Shown here: positions 25,722 through 35,122 of the stretch, piece after piece
Position numbering within the stretch: the stretch's first letter is position 1
Layout: each line of letters begins with the position of its first letter
Assembly: GCA_910577515.1 (NCBI GenBank)
Contig: CAJTLW010000003.1
Location: 243,986-307,985 of the forward strand
Direction of reading: 5' to 3'
DNA length: 64,000 nt
DNA from: an uncultured Vampirovibrio sp.
Lineage (GTDB): Bacteria > Cyanobacteriota > Vampirovibrionia > Gastranaerophilales > Gastranaerophilaceae
The notes under the pieces: generated by a model
Database searches by the model: none
What the model saw: the letters and a program-made list of their open reading frames with translations, nothing else
Told to the model about the DNA's origin: nothing
Program-made: the position numbers and the translations under genes

Positions 25722-27437
25722 TTGCCAATCGATTTTAAAAAGATAATGGAAAATAAACCGTTATTTTACGGCATCATAGGTGGTGTTGTAATACTTCTGC
25801 TTCTTTTTATTATTGTTGGTGTTGTAGCCTCATCAAATAATAATTCTAAAGCTGGCGTTGTAAAAGAAAAAATTATAAAAGAACCCTATGATCTTTTCAC
25901 AACGGATAAAATAGGCCAAGCCCTTGAGGTACAGGCGCTTTTAGCCCGCCAGGGAATAAAAGCTCAAAGAAGGGTGGACGGTACAAAATCTACATTATTT
26001 TTAGAAAATTATACCCAGTCTGAAAAAGACCAGGCGCTTTTGGCTGTGGTTAGAAGCGGCATTGTAGACCAGCATATCGGTCTTGAAATCTTTGATAACG
26101 GTGATTTTACATCCACAAAAGAAGATAAAAGAATTCGTTTAGCCCGTGCCATTAATGGTGAGCTTGCAAGGTTAATCAGAAAAATTGATTCTATAAATAA
26201 CGCTCAGGTGTTTATTTCAATTCCTGAACAGTCGCTTTTTGTAAGCAAACAAAAACCTGTAACAGCAACTGTTCAGGTGCAGCTTGATGACGGTAAAACT
26301 CTTGATAATATGAAGGTAAAAACCATCACAAACCTTTTATTGGGTGCAGTTCAAGACCTTGAACCTGAAAATATTTCAATAACAGATACAGATGGAAACG
26401 TTTACAACAGCATTATAGGCGGTGCAAATGATGCGCTTTCAAAAATTGAAGAAAATGATAAATATATGCAAAAGAAAGTTGCAGCGCAACTTGACAGGCT
26501 TGTTGGCAAAGGAAATTATGTTGTAACGGTTTCCACCTTCTTAACACAGGCACCTGTTGAAAAAACAAGTATAATCTATGACCCGGCTTCAAAAACTGCC
26601 GTAAATGAGCAGAATTTCTCTGAAAAATTAGGGGATGTTTCTTCTGATTCAAATTCAGCAACAAATGCGGTAAGCGTTTATTTGCCATACGGAGTTCCGG
26701 GCGGCGGGGCAAATTCAAGCCAGGATAGAAGATATGTGCGTTCTGCCCATGAAACCCAATACGGTGTTTCAAAAACGCAAATTAATGAATATATGAAAGA
26801 AGGGGTTATTGAACAAATTTCAATCGCTGTATCTCTTGAGCAGTCTGCAATTCCGATGAGTATGACGATTCAGGAGATGAAAGAATTAATTGCAAACGCT
26901 GCAAGCCCTTTAGTTGACCCTGAAAATGTTTCAATAGCTTTTGTAGAATCAACATCCCCCATTCTTGCTCCTGATGCCGCAAATCATCTTCCTAAACCCG
27001 AAGAATCAGGCAATCCGTGGTGGGTTGTAGGTTTGTTCCTTTTAATAGGGCTTGGTTTCGGTTTAAAACATATAGCTCAAAAGGTTAGAAGTGAAGCCGA
27101 GCGTCAGGAAGAAGAGCTTGAATTGTTAAGAAAAAAAGCAGAAGACCAGGAAAAACAATTAAAAGATGTAAATATGAAAGCTGCAGAATTGATTCAAAAA
27201 CAAGCACAGATGGCGCAGAATTTAATAGAGCAGCAAAATCTTCAGATGATACAAGCACAAGCTGCAGCACAGGCTGCAATGGCTGCAAATATGCAGCAGG
27301 CGCCGGTTAGAGCTAATGCGCAAAATAATAAGCCTGTTAATATTAATGATGAATTAAAAGAACTTTCAATGGATTTTGATGATTTGGATGAAAATCTTGC
27401 CGTTGAAAAATTAAAAAACTGGATTGAAACAAACTAG
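25722..27437 (+). CDS. fliF: Flagellar MS-ring protein FliF
   Basis: This 571-residue protein has the FliF layout: an N-terminal membrane helix (residues 15-36), ring-building motifs with LARAINGELARLIRKIDSINNAQVFISIPEQ, a large periplasmic part, and a second membrane helix (WWVVGLFLLIGLGFGL, about 425-441). A Gln/Ala-rich cytoplasmic coiled coil follows. The last 15 residues (LAVEKLKNWIETN) resemble the FliF tail that binds FliG. The start is TTG at 25722 with ACAAGGAAG upstream; no in-frame ATG lies nearby. FliF forms the membrane ring on which the rotor and export gate assemble. Confidence 0.93.
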   Translation: MPIDFKKIMENKPLFYGIIGGVVILLLLFIIVGVVASSNNNSKAGVVKEKIIKEPYDLFTTDKIGQALEVQALLARQGIKAQRRVDGTKSTLFLENYTQSEKDQALLAVVRSGIVDQHIGLEIFDNGDFTSTKEDKRIRLARAINGELARLIRKIDSINNAQVFISIPEQSLFVSKQKPVTATVQVQLDDGKTLDNMKVKTITNLLLGAVQDLEPENISITDTDGNVYNSIIGGANDALSKIEENDKYMQKKVAAQLDRLVGKGNYVVTVSTFLTQAPVEKTSIIYDPASKTAVNEQNFSEKLGDVSSDSNSATNAVSVYLPYGVPGGGANSSQDRRYVRSAHETQYGVSKTQINEYMKEGVIEQISIAVSLEQSAIPMSMTIQEMKELIANAASPLVDPENVSIAFVESTSPILAPDAANHLPKPEESGNPWWVVGLFLLIGLGFGLKHIAQKVRSEAERQEEELELLRKKAEDQEKQLKDVNMKAAELIQKQAQMAQNLIEQQNLQMIQAQAAAQAAMAANMQQAPVRANAQNNKPVNINDELKELSMDFDDLDENLAVEKLKNWIETN

Positions 27438-27486
27438 CCTTTAATAAAAAAACAATGTAAAATATTAACCGGAGGGGAACCCAAAC

Positions 27487-28443
27487 TTGGCAAACGAAAA
27501 AAAAGCTATAGCGGGGTTTAGTCCGCAAGATTTTGCAAAAAACCTGGCAGGTCAGGCTGCTCAGGTAATTCCTGCTGATATTTCCCCAAATGATAAAAAG
27601 TTTATCGTAGATATTGTCTATAAATTTTGTGTATTATCAGGCGATGCCTTAACGAAAGATACAGCCTTAAACCTTGATGCGGCGCAGGCTTCTTTAATTA
27701 CACAATTTATCGGCGAATGGTCTTTCCATAAATCAATCGACCTTTTAAGGGCAAACGTTAATCCTGCACTTCGCGAGGGGATACTTCAAAGGGTTGCTTT
27801 TACTGTTTTTGAAATTGCAAAACAGGCCGTTGTAAAGAAAATGCCGCAAGAGCAGATTATTCCCCTTGTTGAACACCATGTAAATACTTGCTTTAAACAG
27901 GCAATTGAAGACCTGAAAGCAAAAGGGCAGCTTGATGAAAAGGTATCTGATAATGTTCTGCATCAGTCAAACATTGATGCTATGGCAAAAACTGAGGTTG
28001 AAAAAGAAACAGTTGGCGCCAATATGTCTGATGCAAAGATTTTAAAACTGGCATCTTTAGCGCTTTTAATTAAAAATTTCCCACAGGAAAAGATTAAAAA
28101 TATTGTTTCAAAATTCAATAAACCAGAAGCACAGGTTTTGATTCAATACCTTAAAATGCCTGATTTAGAAGGAAAAGTGGATAAAGATATCACAGCAAGG
28201 TGTATAACAGAAATCAGAAAAACTTTACCGGAGCCAAAAAATATGACGATAGAACGGTGCTTCAGGAAATTGTGTAAAATTGTTAAAAATTCGGATAAAA
28301 ACTCAATTTCAAATATTATAAAAGATGAAAGACCCGTGGTAAGGGATTTTGTATTGTCAGCCTATACAAAAGATGAAACGCTTATACCGTCGCACGTTGC
28401 AGCCGTTATCTGCAAACACTTGGAAGAAAAACTTGCCCTATGA
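27487..28443 (+). CDS. Protein in the fliG position, FliG not clearly recognisable
   Basis: This 318-residue soluble helical protein lies between fliF and fliH, where fliG (the rotor ring that binds the FliF tail and the stator) normally sits. It starts at TTG 27487 behind GGAGGGG. I cannot find the usual FliG landmarks, such as an EHPQ-like motif or the charged torque helix. Some stretches (KILKLASLALLIKNFPQEKIKNIVSKF, about 180-206, and PEAQVLIQYL) resemble the repeated helical modules of FliG. It may be a very divergent FliG or an unrelated rotor component. The stop overlaps the ATG of fliH (ATGA), so it is co-translated with a true flagellar gene. Confidence 0.55.
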   Translation: MANEKKAIAGFSPQDFAKNLAGQAAQVIPADISPNDKKFIVDIVYKFCVLSGDALTKDTALNLDAAQASLITQFIGEWSFHKSIDLLRANVNPALREGILQRVAFTVFEIAKQAVVKKMPQEQIIPLVEHHVNTCFKQAIEDLKAKGQLDEKVSDNVLHQSNIDAMAKTEVEKETVGANMSDAKILKLASLALLIKNFPQEKIKNIVSKFNKPEAQVLIQYLKMPDLEGKVDKDITARCITEIRKTLPEPKNMTIERCFRKLCKIVKNSDKNSISNIIKDERPVVRDFVLSAYTKDETLIPSHVAAVICKHLEEKLAL

Positions 28444-29297
28444 TTATAAAAAAAAGATTAACTCCAAAAACTGAATTGAAAATCGAGCAGGTTGAAGAAA
28501 TTTCAGCCTCCGCATCTGAAGCTGAAATTCAGGCTGAAACGGCTCCAGAAACTCTTATTGTAGAGCATGAAAGTGAAGCAATAGCGCCAAATGAAACTCC
28601 AAAAGAAGAGCCTAAAGAGGCACCGCCGGTTGTTCCTGAAGTTTTAACCCCTGAAATGGAACTGAAAAAAAAGCTTGATGAGATTGAAAAAATTGATGTT
28701 ACAAGCCTTGAATTTAAAGAAAGGTTTGAAAGAAGACGGGGCGAGAGGCGCAGGGGTTATAGAAGAATTGATGAAAGGACCCTTGTATCGCGTGCGCAGG
28801 AAGAAGCACAGAGTATAAGAGAAATCGCCGCAAAAGAAGGGTATAAAAACGGCATAGCGGAAGCGCATAATGAGCTTGAGCAGCTAAAATCTTCTCTTGT
28901 TGAATTTTTAGGCTCTAAAAAAGAAGCCTATGATGCAATTTCAGACGATATGCTTGAATTATCTCTTGAAATAGCTAAAAAAATAATTAAAAAAGAAGTG
29001 GAACTATCAAGCGATATCCTAAAAGGGGTTTTAAACGAAGTGTTTGACGAAGTCTCCTCTAACGAAGAAAAAATAACAATAAAAGTGGCGCCCGATGAGG
29101 TTGAATTTGCGCGTGCTTCAATGCCTGATGTGCTGCAAAATTCTGCAATTGACGCTAAAATTGTAATCATAGCAGATGAAGCCGTTGAAAAAGGAAGCTG
29201 TGTCGTAATTACAAGCAACGGGGTTATTGATGCCAATTTTTCAACCCAGCTATCAATAATTCAAAATGCCTTCGGTATTTATAAAGGAGGCAATTAA
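28440..29297 (+). CDS. fliH: Flagellar assembly protein FliH
   Basis: This 285-residue protein has an acidic, Pro/Glu-rich N-terminal 85 residues, then a highly charged Arg-rich segment (ERRRGERRRGYRRI), a coiled coil (EEAQSIREIAAKEGYKNGIAEA) and a C-terminal FliH/V-ATPase-E-like domain. That domain is marked by LSLEIAKKIIKKEVE and IKVAPDEVEFA. FliH regulates and docks the export ATPase FliI at the flagellar export gate. The start overlaps the previous stop and the end overlaps the flhA start by one base. The expected partner fliI does not follow, so it must lie elsewhere if present. Confidence 0.85.
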   Translation: MIIKKRLTPKTELKIEQVEEISASASEAEIQAETAPETLIVEHESEAIAPNETPKEEPKEAPPVVPEVLTPEMELKKKLDEIEKIDVTSLEFKERFERRRGERRRGYRRIDERTLVSRAQEEAQSIREIAAKEGYKNGIAEAHNELEQLKSSLVEFLGSKKEAYDAISDDMLELSLEIAKKIIKKEVELSSDILKGVLNEVFDEVSSNEEKITIKVAPDEVEFARASMPDVLQNSAIDAKIVIIADEAVEKGSCVVITSNGVIDANFSTQLSIIQNAFGIYKGGN

Positions 29298-31390
29298 TGG
29301 CACAGGCAAAGGGCGGAGCAGCTCAAAACAATCCTGTATCTGAAATTGCTCTTGCAATATTTGTAATTCTCCTTATCTTGATTTTATTGATGGAGATGCC
29401 AAATTGGGTTATAAATTTCTCCATTTCATTAAATATCACGCTCGGTATCGTGCTTTTGATGATTTCTCTCTATGTTCAAAAGCCCTTGGAACTTGCGGCT
29501 TTTCCATCAATTATTTTGATTGGTACAATGTTTCGTCTGGTGTTATCTATTGCATCTACCCGTCTTATTCTTGCAAAAGGGGATGCGGGGCAGGTAATTG
29601 AAGCCTTCGGGCAATTTGTAACAGGCGGAAATATGATAGTTGGTGGTGTAATATTCTTAATTATCACCGTTGTTCAGTTTATGGTAATTACAAAAGGTGC
29701 GGAACGTATCGCGGAAGTTTCGGCAAGGTTTGCACTTGATGCTATGCCTGGTAAACAGATGACAATTGATGCCGACTTTAACGCAGGGCTGATATCACCT
29801 GATGAAGCGGTAAAAAGGCGTGAAGACCTGCAAAGAGAATCATCGCTCTTCGGTTCAATGGATGGTGCGATGAAGTTTGTAAAAGGGGATACAATTGCGG
29901 GTATCATTATTACCGTGATAAACATCCTTGGCGGCTTAATTATAGGTGTCGGGATGAATCAGATGCCTATGGCGGATGCCGTTTCAAAATATACAGTACT
30001 TACAATTGGTGATGGCCTTTGTTCGCAGGTGCCATCGCTTTTGATGTCAATTTCATCCGGTATCGTAATGACACGCTCCACTGCAGCATCCACCTCCTTA
30101 GGTAAGGATGTTTCCGCTCAGGTATTATCAAAACCGCAAAGTTTATTCTTTGCCTGTGCATTTTTATTCTTAATTGCTGTAACATCCCCTATTACAGGGC
30201 TTCCATGGTGGCCTTTTGCCTTATTTATTATAATTATTGCGGTTGCAGCTTTTTCCGTTCTTGTAAATCAGGATGTGCAGCAGCAACTAGGGCAATTAGA
30301 TGCTGTTAAACAAAATATGCAAGACCTTGTTAACCCAAATAAGATGTATGAACGTCTTGGTGTAGATGTTTTAAGCTTACAAGTCGGCGCAGGACTTCTT
30401 GTTATTGCAGACCCCGACCAGGACGGGCAGCTTTTGGCAAAAATTGCGGCGCTTCGCCAGAGGGTAACCGATGAACTTGGCTACATCATTCCGAACATAA
30501 GAATTATGGACTCTTCCGCCATTGCAGATAATGAATATTTAATTGCAATCCGCTCAAATACTGTTGCAACAGGCATGGTGTATCCGGGTAAATTTATGGT
30601 AATTGCAGACCAATGGGAAGCTTTAGGCAAAAAGGTGCCTGAAAATGTGATTGTATCGGTTGACCCTACTTATCAATCGCAAGCCTATTGGATTGACGGA
30701 CAATATATCAATAAAAATGACAGAATTACAGCTGTAGATTCTGTCGATGTTATTGTAACGCATCTTCAGGATTGCGTGCGCAAATATGTTGATGAGGTTA
30801 TGACAAAAACAGATGTCTTGAAGCTTATGGAGCTTGTAAAATCCCAAGACCCGACACTTGTCAATGACCTTGTTCCGACGATTATTTCAACTTCAGACCT
30901 TAGGAAAATCTTTGTAAACTTAATTCGCGAAAAGGTTTCAATAAAAGATATTATCTTTATTTTTGAACGCTTGTGCGATTATGCAAGGTTTTCAAAAGAG
31001 CCTGATATTTTATCAGAAAGGCTCCGTGCGGCTTTAGGACGCCAGATTTGTCTTGCAAACTCTAACAGAGATAAGGTTTTATATGCACTAACATTATCAA
31101 GTGAATGGGAAAAAACCCTTGATGATTCCTGCCAGAGAACAGAACTTGGCACAATGTTCCTTCTAAACCCAATGCAGGTGCAGGAATTAATCGAAACCAC
31201 AGCAAATACTTTAATGAAGGCTCATCAGGCGGTGGGTGTGCAGCCTGTTATCCTTTGTTCGCCAAGAATTCGTCTGCCTTTGTATCAGATGCTTGAACGT
31301 CATATCCCGACTATCGTTGTGATTTCGTACTCGGAACTTATTACAGACATTCGTGTTGAAGCTATCGATAGCATTGGGGAAGGGTATTAA
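29297..31390 (+). CDS. flhA: Flagellar export gate protein FlhA
   Basis: This 697-residue protein is FlhA, the proton-driven gate subunit of the flagellar type III export machine. The N-terminal half (to about residue 330) has about eight membrane segments and contains the conserved family block FRLVLSIASTRLIL and AERIAEVSARFALDAMPGKQ. The C-terminal half is the cytoplasmic docking domain that binds substrate chaperones, with MYERLGVDVLSLQVG at its beginning and VISYSEL near the end. It is translationally coupled to fliH (TAATG). It is the last gene of the cluster, followed by a terminator. Confidence 0.96.
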   Translation: MAQAKGGAAQNNPVSEIALAIFVILLILILLMEMPNWVINFSISLNITLGIVLLMISLYVQKPLELAAFPSIILIGTMFRLVLSIASTRLILAKGDAGQVIEAFGQFVTGGNMIVGGVIFLIITVVQFMVITKGAERIAEVSARFALDAMPGKQMTIDADFNAGLISPDEAVKRREDLQRESSLFGSMDGAMKFVKGDTIAGIIITVINILGGLIIGVGMNQMPMADAVSKYTVLTIGDGLCSQVPSLLMSISSGIVMTRSTAASTSLGKDVSAQVLSKPQSLFFACAFLFLIAVTSPITGLPWWPFALFIIIIAVAAFSVLVNQDVQQQLGQLDAVKQNMQDLVNPNKMYERLGVDVLSLQVGAGLLVIADPDQDGQLLAKIAALRQRVTDELGYIIPNIRIMDSSAIADNEYLIAIRSNTVATGMVYPGKFMVIADQWEALGKKVPENVIVSVDPTYQSQAYWIDGQYINKNDRITAVDSVDVIVTHLQDCVRKYVDEVMTKTDVLKLMELVKSQDPTLVNDLVPTIISTSDLRKIFVNLIREKVSIKDIIFIFERLCDYARFSKEPDILSERLRAALGRQICLANSNRDKVLYALTLSSEWEKTLDDSCQRTELGTMFLLNPMQVQELIETTANTLMKAHQAVGVQPVILCSPRIRLPLYQMLERHIPTIVVISYSELITDIRVEAIDSIGEGY

Positions 31391-31391
31391 A

Positions 31392-31421
31392 AAACCCCTT
31401 CAAATTGTTTTAAAGGGGTTT
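31392..31421. terminator. Terminator after flhA
   Basis: AAACCCCTT pairs with AAGGGGTTT (9 bp, 12-nt loop) directly after the flhA stop. It probably also serves the convergent gene. Confidence 0.75.
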
Positions 31422-31444
31422 AAATTTATTTGGATTTGATTTTA

Positions 31445-32743
31445 TTAACCTTGTGTAGTATTTAATTTAGCAGCAGCTTCAGCAGCAAGTTTACCTTTTG
31501 TTGTAGGTAAAGTTACAACCTTATCACCGTATTGAAGTGCTGCTGTTAGCCCGTCTTCAGCAAGTTTTACAGATTGTCTGATTTGTTTTTCAAGTGATTC
31601 GGGGAATATATCTGTCATCTCACCTGTTGCGATTTTTACCATAGTGTCTGTGAAATCGGTACCGTTACCCACGTCGCAGAAATCTCCGCCTTTTGGAATA
31701 ACATCCAATGCACCTTCTTTACCTGCGGGTTTTAAAATACCTTCGGTAACGTGCCATTTTGGTTCACCCTTATCCATTTTTGTAAGTGAAGAAGGTTGTG
31801 CTAAACCATCGGCTGGAATTCTGCTTTGAACGTCTTGAATGCCTTTTGGCGTAAATAAAGTTTTACCAATGTTTGTTAATACAGTATTTTCATTCGGTAA
31901 TAATTCATTCAACGTTTCCATAGAGGGTTTTTCGTATACCGCAAAGCTTCCGTCCGGGTTTGGTAAGAATGTTCCGAGTTTTCCTGCAGCAGCATCTTTT
32001 GTTGCTTCATAACCTCTTGAAATTACTTTAACGGGTGAATTTTCGCCTAATTCCCCAAATCTTTCCATAAGTTTTGAATAATCAAGGTGTCCTGCCGTAC
32101 CAACGTCATCTGTGTAGCTGAAAATTGCAGGTCTGTCTGTCGGAATTAAGCCTTTTTGCAAACCTTCAACAAGAACCTGAGCATCGCCGTCACTTGTTTT
32201 TGAAGAAATCCAGTGTAATTGTTCAAAAGGTGAAAGCAATTTTGCCTGCATCATGTGCAATAATTCGTTAATGCCTGTTGTTAAATAAATCTCACCTTCT
32301 GCATCTTTTCCAATAATGGCAGGAAGCGGAACATCGGCCTTGTGGGTAGGCGTCATACCAAGAGTATCAGTGATTGTATTTCTGATTTTTTCGCCCCTTA
32401 TGCCAAGACCACTTAAAGGTGATAATTTTGTAACGCTTTCATCTAAAGCTTGAGTATATTTTTCAGGGTTTTTAATTAAAGCATTTGCAGCATCAGAACC
32501 GATTAACTGTCTTAATTTTTCTGTAGCATCCCCGCTTTTATTAACGGCCTGCATTGTTAAATTTCTCATGTATTCCATAAAACGATTAACGTTTTTTTGA
32601 ACTAACGGGCCGAAAGAATCAGCCGCAGTCTGTGCAACAAGAGCGCCAAATTGTACATCATTTTTCTTTACACCGTTGTTTTGGTTTCTGTTTAAGCCGT
32701 TTGCTGAATAGCTGTTTACGGCTGAAATTCCGTTGATTCTCAT
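31445..32743 (-). CDS. Nucleotidyltransferase-like protein with F-G motif N-terminus
   Basis: This 432-residue protein has no signal peptide and a polar N-terminus with NDVQFGALV near residue 30. The middle and C-terminal parts resemble sugar-nucleotide pyrophosphorylases in pattern. There is an acidic loop IFSYTDDVG, then KLGTFLPNPDGSFAVYEKPS (about 255-275), VLTNIGKTLFTP, and GDFCDVGNGTDF near 375, comparable to the GxWxDVGTxxxY ending of that fold. The classical Gly-rich nucleotide loop near the N-terminus is not obvious. It may be a divergent or inactive member. Given two GH13 proteins in the same window, a link to alpha-glucan metabolism is tempting but unproven. AAAGGAA precedes the ATG. 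Confidence 0.5.
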   Translation of the reverse strand: MRINGISAVNSYSANGLNRNQNNGVKKNDVQFGALVAQTAADSFGPLVQKNVNRFMEYMRNLTMQAVNKSGDATEKLRQLIGSDAANALIKNPEKYTQALDESVTKLSPLSGLGIRGEKIRNTITDTLGMTPTHKADVPLPAIIGKDAEGEIYLTTGINELLHMMQAKLLSPFEQLHWISSKTSDGDAQVLVEGLQKGLIPTDRPAIFSYTDDVGTAGHLDYSKLMERFGELGENSPVKVISRGYEATKDAAAGKLGTFLPNPDGSFAVYEKPSMETLNELLPNENTVLTNIGKTLFTPKGIQDVQSRIPADGLAQPSSLTKMDKGEPKWHVTEGILKPAGKEGALDVIPKGGDFCDVGNGTDFTDTMVKIATGEMTDIFPESLEKQIRQSVKLAEDGLTAALQYGDKVVTLPTTKGKLAAEAAAKLNTTQG

Positions 32744-32953
32744 TTTTTCTAATTCCTTTATTTTCTACAACACTAACAAATTAATATGCTCACATACAAA
32801 ACACGTAAATGATTTTTTTTGTTTTTTTACTCTAAAAACAAAAATTACTACATAAAACTTTACAATTTATTACCTAACACCAAATCTCTAAAAAATGTGC
32901 TTCATTATATTACCATATAAATTAAAAATGTACAGCTTTATTTTTTAAAACCT

Positions 32954-33622
32954 CTAAAACAACGTCTGCTGCTCGATTTTGGCATTATCTAAAATGTTTC
33001 TGACAAAAGATTTCCTATGGTATTTTGTAACCCCAAATTTTTTAATCGCTTCAATATGTTCGGCTGAAAGATATCCCTTATTAGATTTCCAGGCATATTG
33101 CGGAAACTCTTTATCAAGCTCTATCATATAATTATCACGTTCCACCTTTGCTAAAATGCTGGCTGCAGCAATTGATGCCGATTTTGCATCTCCTTTTATA
33201 ATCGATTTTTGTGGAAATTCATACCCCTTAATTTTGTGGTTCCCATCCACAAGCACGATACAGGTGGTTATTACCTGCCGGACTACATCCATACAGGCGT
33301 TTTTCATTGCTTCAAATGTTGAATTTAAAATATTAATTCTATCAATCATTTTTTCATCAACCATCTGAATTGAATACACAGCATGTTCTTTGATGGCAGG
33401 ATATAGGGCAAGGCGTGTTTTTTCGGATATTTTTTTTGAATCGTTCAATTTAGAAAGCTCTTTAATGAGTTCTTCATTTACCTCTTTAAAACAAACGGCA
33501 GCCGCAAACACAGGCCCAACAGCGGGTCCCCTCCCTGCTTCGTCTGTCCCTATTAAAAGGTTGCATTTTGATTTTTTTAATTCATCCCTGTCGAAATTAA
33601 ATAATTCAGCATTATTATTCAT
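32954..33622 (-). CDS. rnhB: Ribonuclease HII
   Basis: This 222-residue protein has the RNase HII signature GTDEAGRGPAVGPV with catalytic D27 and E28. Further acidic residues are in VLVDGNHKI and the KGDAKSASIAAASILAKV block. It removes ribonucleotides from DNA and RNA primers from hybrids. The start is taken as ATG 33622; a TTG lies one codon upstream. The first 8 nt overlap the end of rbgA. The order rplS-rbgA-rnhB is also common in Firmicutes. Confidence 0.95.
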   Translation of the reverse strand: MNNNAELFNFDRDELKKSKCNLLIGTDEAGRGPAVGPVFAAAVCFKEVNEELIKELSKLNDSKKISEKTRLALYPAIKEHAVYSIQMVDEKMIDRINILNSTFEAMKNACMDVVRQVITTCIVLVDGNHKIKGYEFPQKSIIKGDAKSASIAAASILAKVERDNYMIELDKEFPQYAWKSNKGYLSAEHIEAIKKFGVTKYHRKSFVRNILDNAKIEQQTLF

Positions 33623-34451
33623 CAAGTGTAAATTTTCCTATTTTTCCATCACGGAAATTTAATAATATAAATTGTGAACATCGCACTATATCTGGCTTTC
33701 CTTCTTTAACAATCCAGTTTCTTTTTAGCGCGATATTCTCTATTGTTATATCATCATTTTCTAAATTATAATAGTTTCTTAAATTTTGTTCATATTTTTT
33801 TGACAAAATTTTCAATAGTTCCTGCGCTACAAACTCATTATTATAAGCATTTTCGCCTATTGAATTAACGCAGGCTAGTTTTAGCGCAGCATCCTGATTG
33901 GGCTGTTTCATAGGAATAATGCCCGGTGTATCTAAAAGTTCAATTTTATCATGTACCCGAACCCACTGCTGCTGTCTTGTAACGCCGGCCTTTGCACCTA
34001 TTTTAGTTTTTGACCGCTTTATCAACCTGTTTATTGTGCTTGATTTTCCAACATTTGGCATTCCTGCTACCATCACCCTGATTGGGCGCGGCAAAAGCCC
34101 TTTAGCTGTCATCTTATCTATAACAGGTTTTGAAATTTCAATAATTTTATTAATTATTAAATTTGTATCCTTGGCGTTTGAATTTGTGGTTAAAAGACAG
34201 ATGGCGCCTGTTTCTTCTTCCAGTTTCTTTTTCCATTTTATATTTTCATTTGGGTCAGACAGGTCGCATTTGTTTAAAAGAATAATCCTCGGTTTGTCTT
34301 TAAAAAGCGCCTTTGTATCACCATAAGCGCCGGATTTTGGGATGCGCGCATCTAAAACTTCTAAAATAACATCAACAAGGTTGAGTTTTTCTTTTAAAAG
34401 CCTTTCCGCCTTTGCAATATGCCCGGGGTACCAGTGTATATGGTTATTCAT
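33615..34451 (-). CDS. rbgA: Ribosome biogenesis GTPase RbgA (YlqF)
   Basis: This 278-residue protein is a circularly permuted GTPase. The specificity motif LNKCDL (near residue 57) comes before the P-loop GMPNVGKSS (near 130), followed by the switch sequence DTPGI (near 170). The family-specific N-terminus HWYPGHIAKAERLLKE is present. RbgA acts in late assembly of the 50S subunit. The last part is a helical domain (EFVAQELLKILSKKYEQNL). AAGGAAAAA precedes the ATG. It is followed by rnhB in an overlapping frame. Confidence 0.95.
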   Translation of the reverse strand: MNNHIHWYPGHIAKAERLLKEKLNLVDVILEVLDARIPKSGAYGDTKALFKDKPRIILLNKCDLSDPNENIKWKKKLEEETGAICLLTTNSNAKDTNLIINKIIEISKPVIDKMTAKGLLPRPIRVMVAGMPNVGKSSTINRLIKRSKTKIGAKAGVTRQQQWVRVHDKIELLDTPGIIPMKQPNQDAALKLACVNSIGENAYNNEFVAQELLKILSKKYEQNLRNYYNLENDDITIENIALKRNWIVKEGKPDIVRCSQFILLNFRDGKIGKFTLDE

Positions 34452-34508
34452 TAATTTTTCCTTAGTTTTTAAATAGATTTTGTCATTGCGAGCATTTTCA
34501 CTCTCATA

Positions 34509-34545
34509 TCATTGCGAGGAAGAGATAGCGACCGCGGCAATCCAG
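34509..34545. repeat. REP-like 37-nt element, copy 1
   Basis: A 37-nt sequence runs from TCATTGCGAGG to GCGGCAATCCAG. A partial copy (TCATTGCGAG) precedes it at 34483. The same element occurs at 50790-50826 with most positions identical. It lies between rbgA and the rplS terminator. Confidence 0.7.
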
Positions 34546-34561
34546 ATTGCCTTTAATACTT

Positions 34562-34592
34562 AAAAAGTGCCGCAAATCCTGTGGCACTTTTT
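34562..34592 (-). terminator. Terminator after rplS
   Basis: AAAAAGTGCC pairs with GGCACTTTTT (10 bp, 11-nt loop), with T runs on both sides. It lies 22 nt past the rplS stop and separates it from rbgA. Confidence 0.8.
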
Positions 34593-34613
34593 AAAACCTT
34601 TATTTTTTTAAAT

Positions 34614-34967
34614 CTATCTTTTTTCAAGTTTTTCTCTGATTCTTGTGGCTTTACCTGAGCGTTCTCTTAAATAATACAATTTAGAACGTCTAACATCACC
34701 TTTCCTTAATACTTGAATTTTCTCAACTCTTGGTGAGTAGATTGCAAAAACTCTTTCAACACCAACACCTTGGAAGATTTTTCTTACGGTAATGGTTTTG
34801 TTTATGCCTGAACCATGTTTTTTAATAACAGTGCCTTCAAAAGCCTGTGTTCTTTCTTTGTTGCCTTCAATAATTCTTACAAACACCTTAACGGTATCAC
34901 CGGGGTTTGTTTCAGGCATTTCTTTTCCTGTATATTCTTTTTCTAATTCGCTAATGATGGGATTCAT
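34614..34967 (-). CDS. rplS: 50S ribosomal protein L19
   Basis: This 117-residue protein matches bL19 throughout. Landmarks are NPGDTVKV, RTQAFEGTVI, GINKTITVRKI, GVGVERVFAIYSPRVEKI and the basic end KLYYLRERSGKATRIREKL. It sits at the interface of the two ribosomal subunits. A ribosome site (AAAAGG) precedes the ATG. It is followed by a terminator, so rbgA-rnhB may be expressed separately despite the conserved order. Confidence 0.98.
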   Translation of the reverse strand: MNPIISELEKEYTGKEMPETNPGDTVKVFVRIIEGNKERTQAFEGTVIKKHGSGINKTITVRKIFQGVGVERVFAIYSPRVEKIQVLRKGDVRRSKLYYLRERSGKATRIREKLEKR

Positions 34968-35122
34968 TTTATTTACCTTTTCTTTTTATTATTACTCATT
35001 AATAACCAATTGTACAAATGATACTACATTAAACAATAATAATATTCAAGTATAATTTGTAAATATTTTTTAAGTTTTTAAAAAAACTTGTAAGGCCAAA
35101 TAAATTTTCAAGAAAAATCAAT

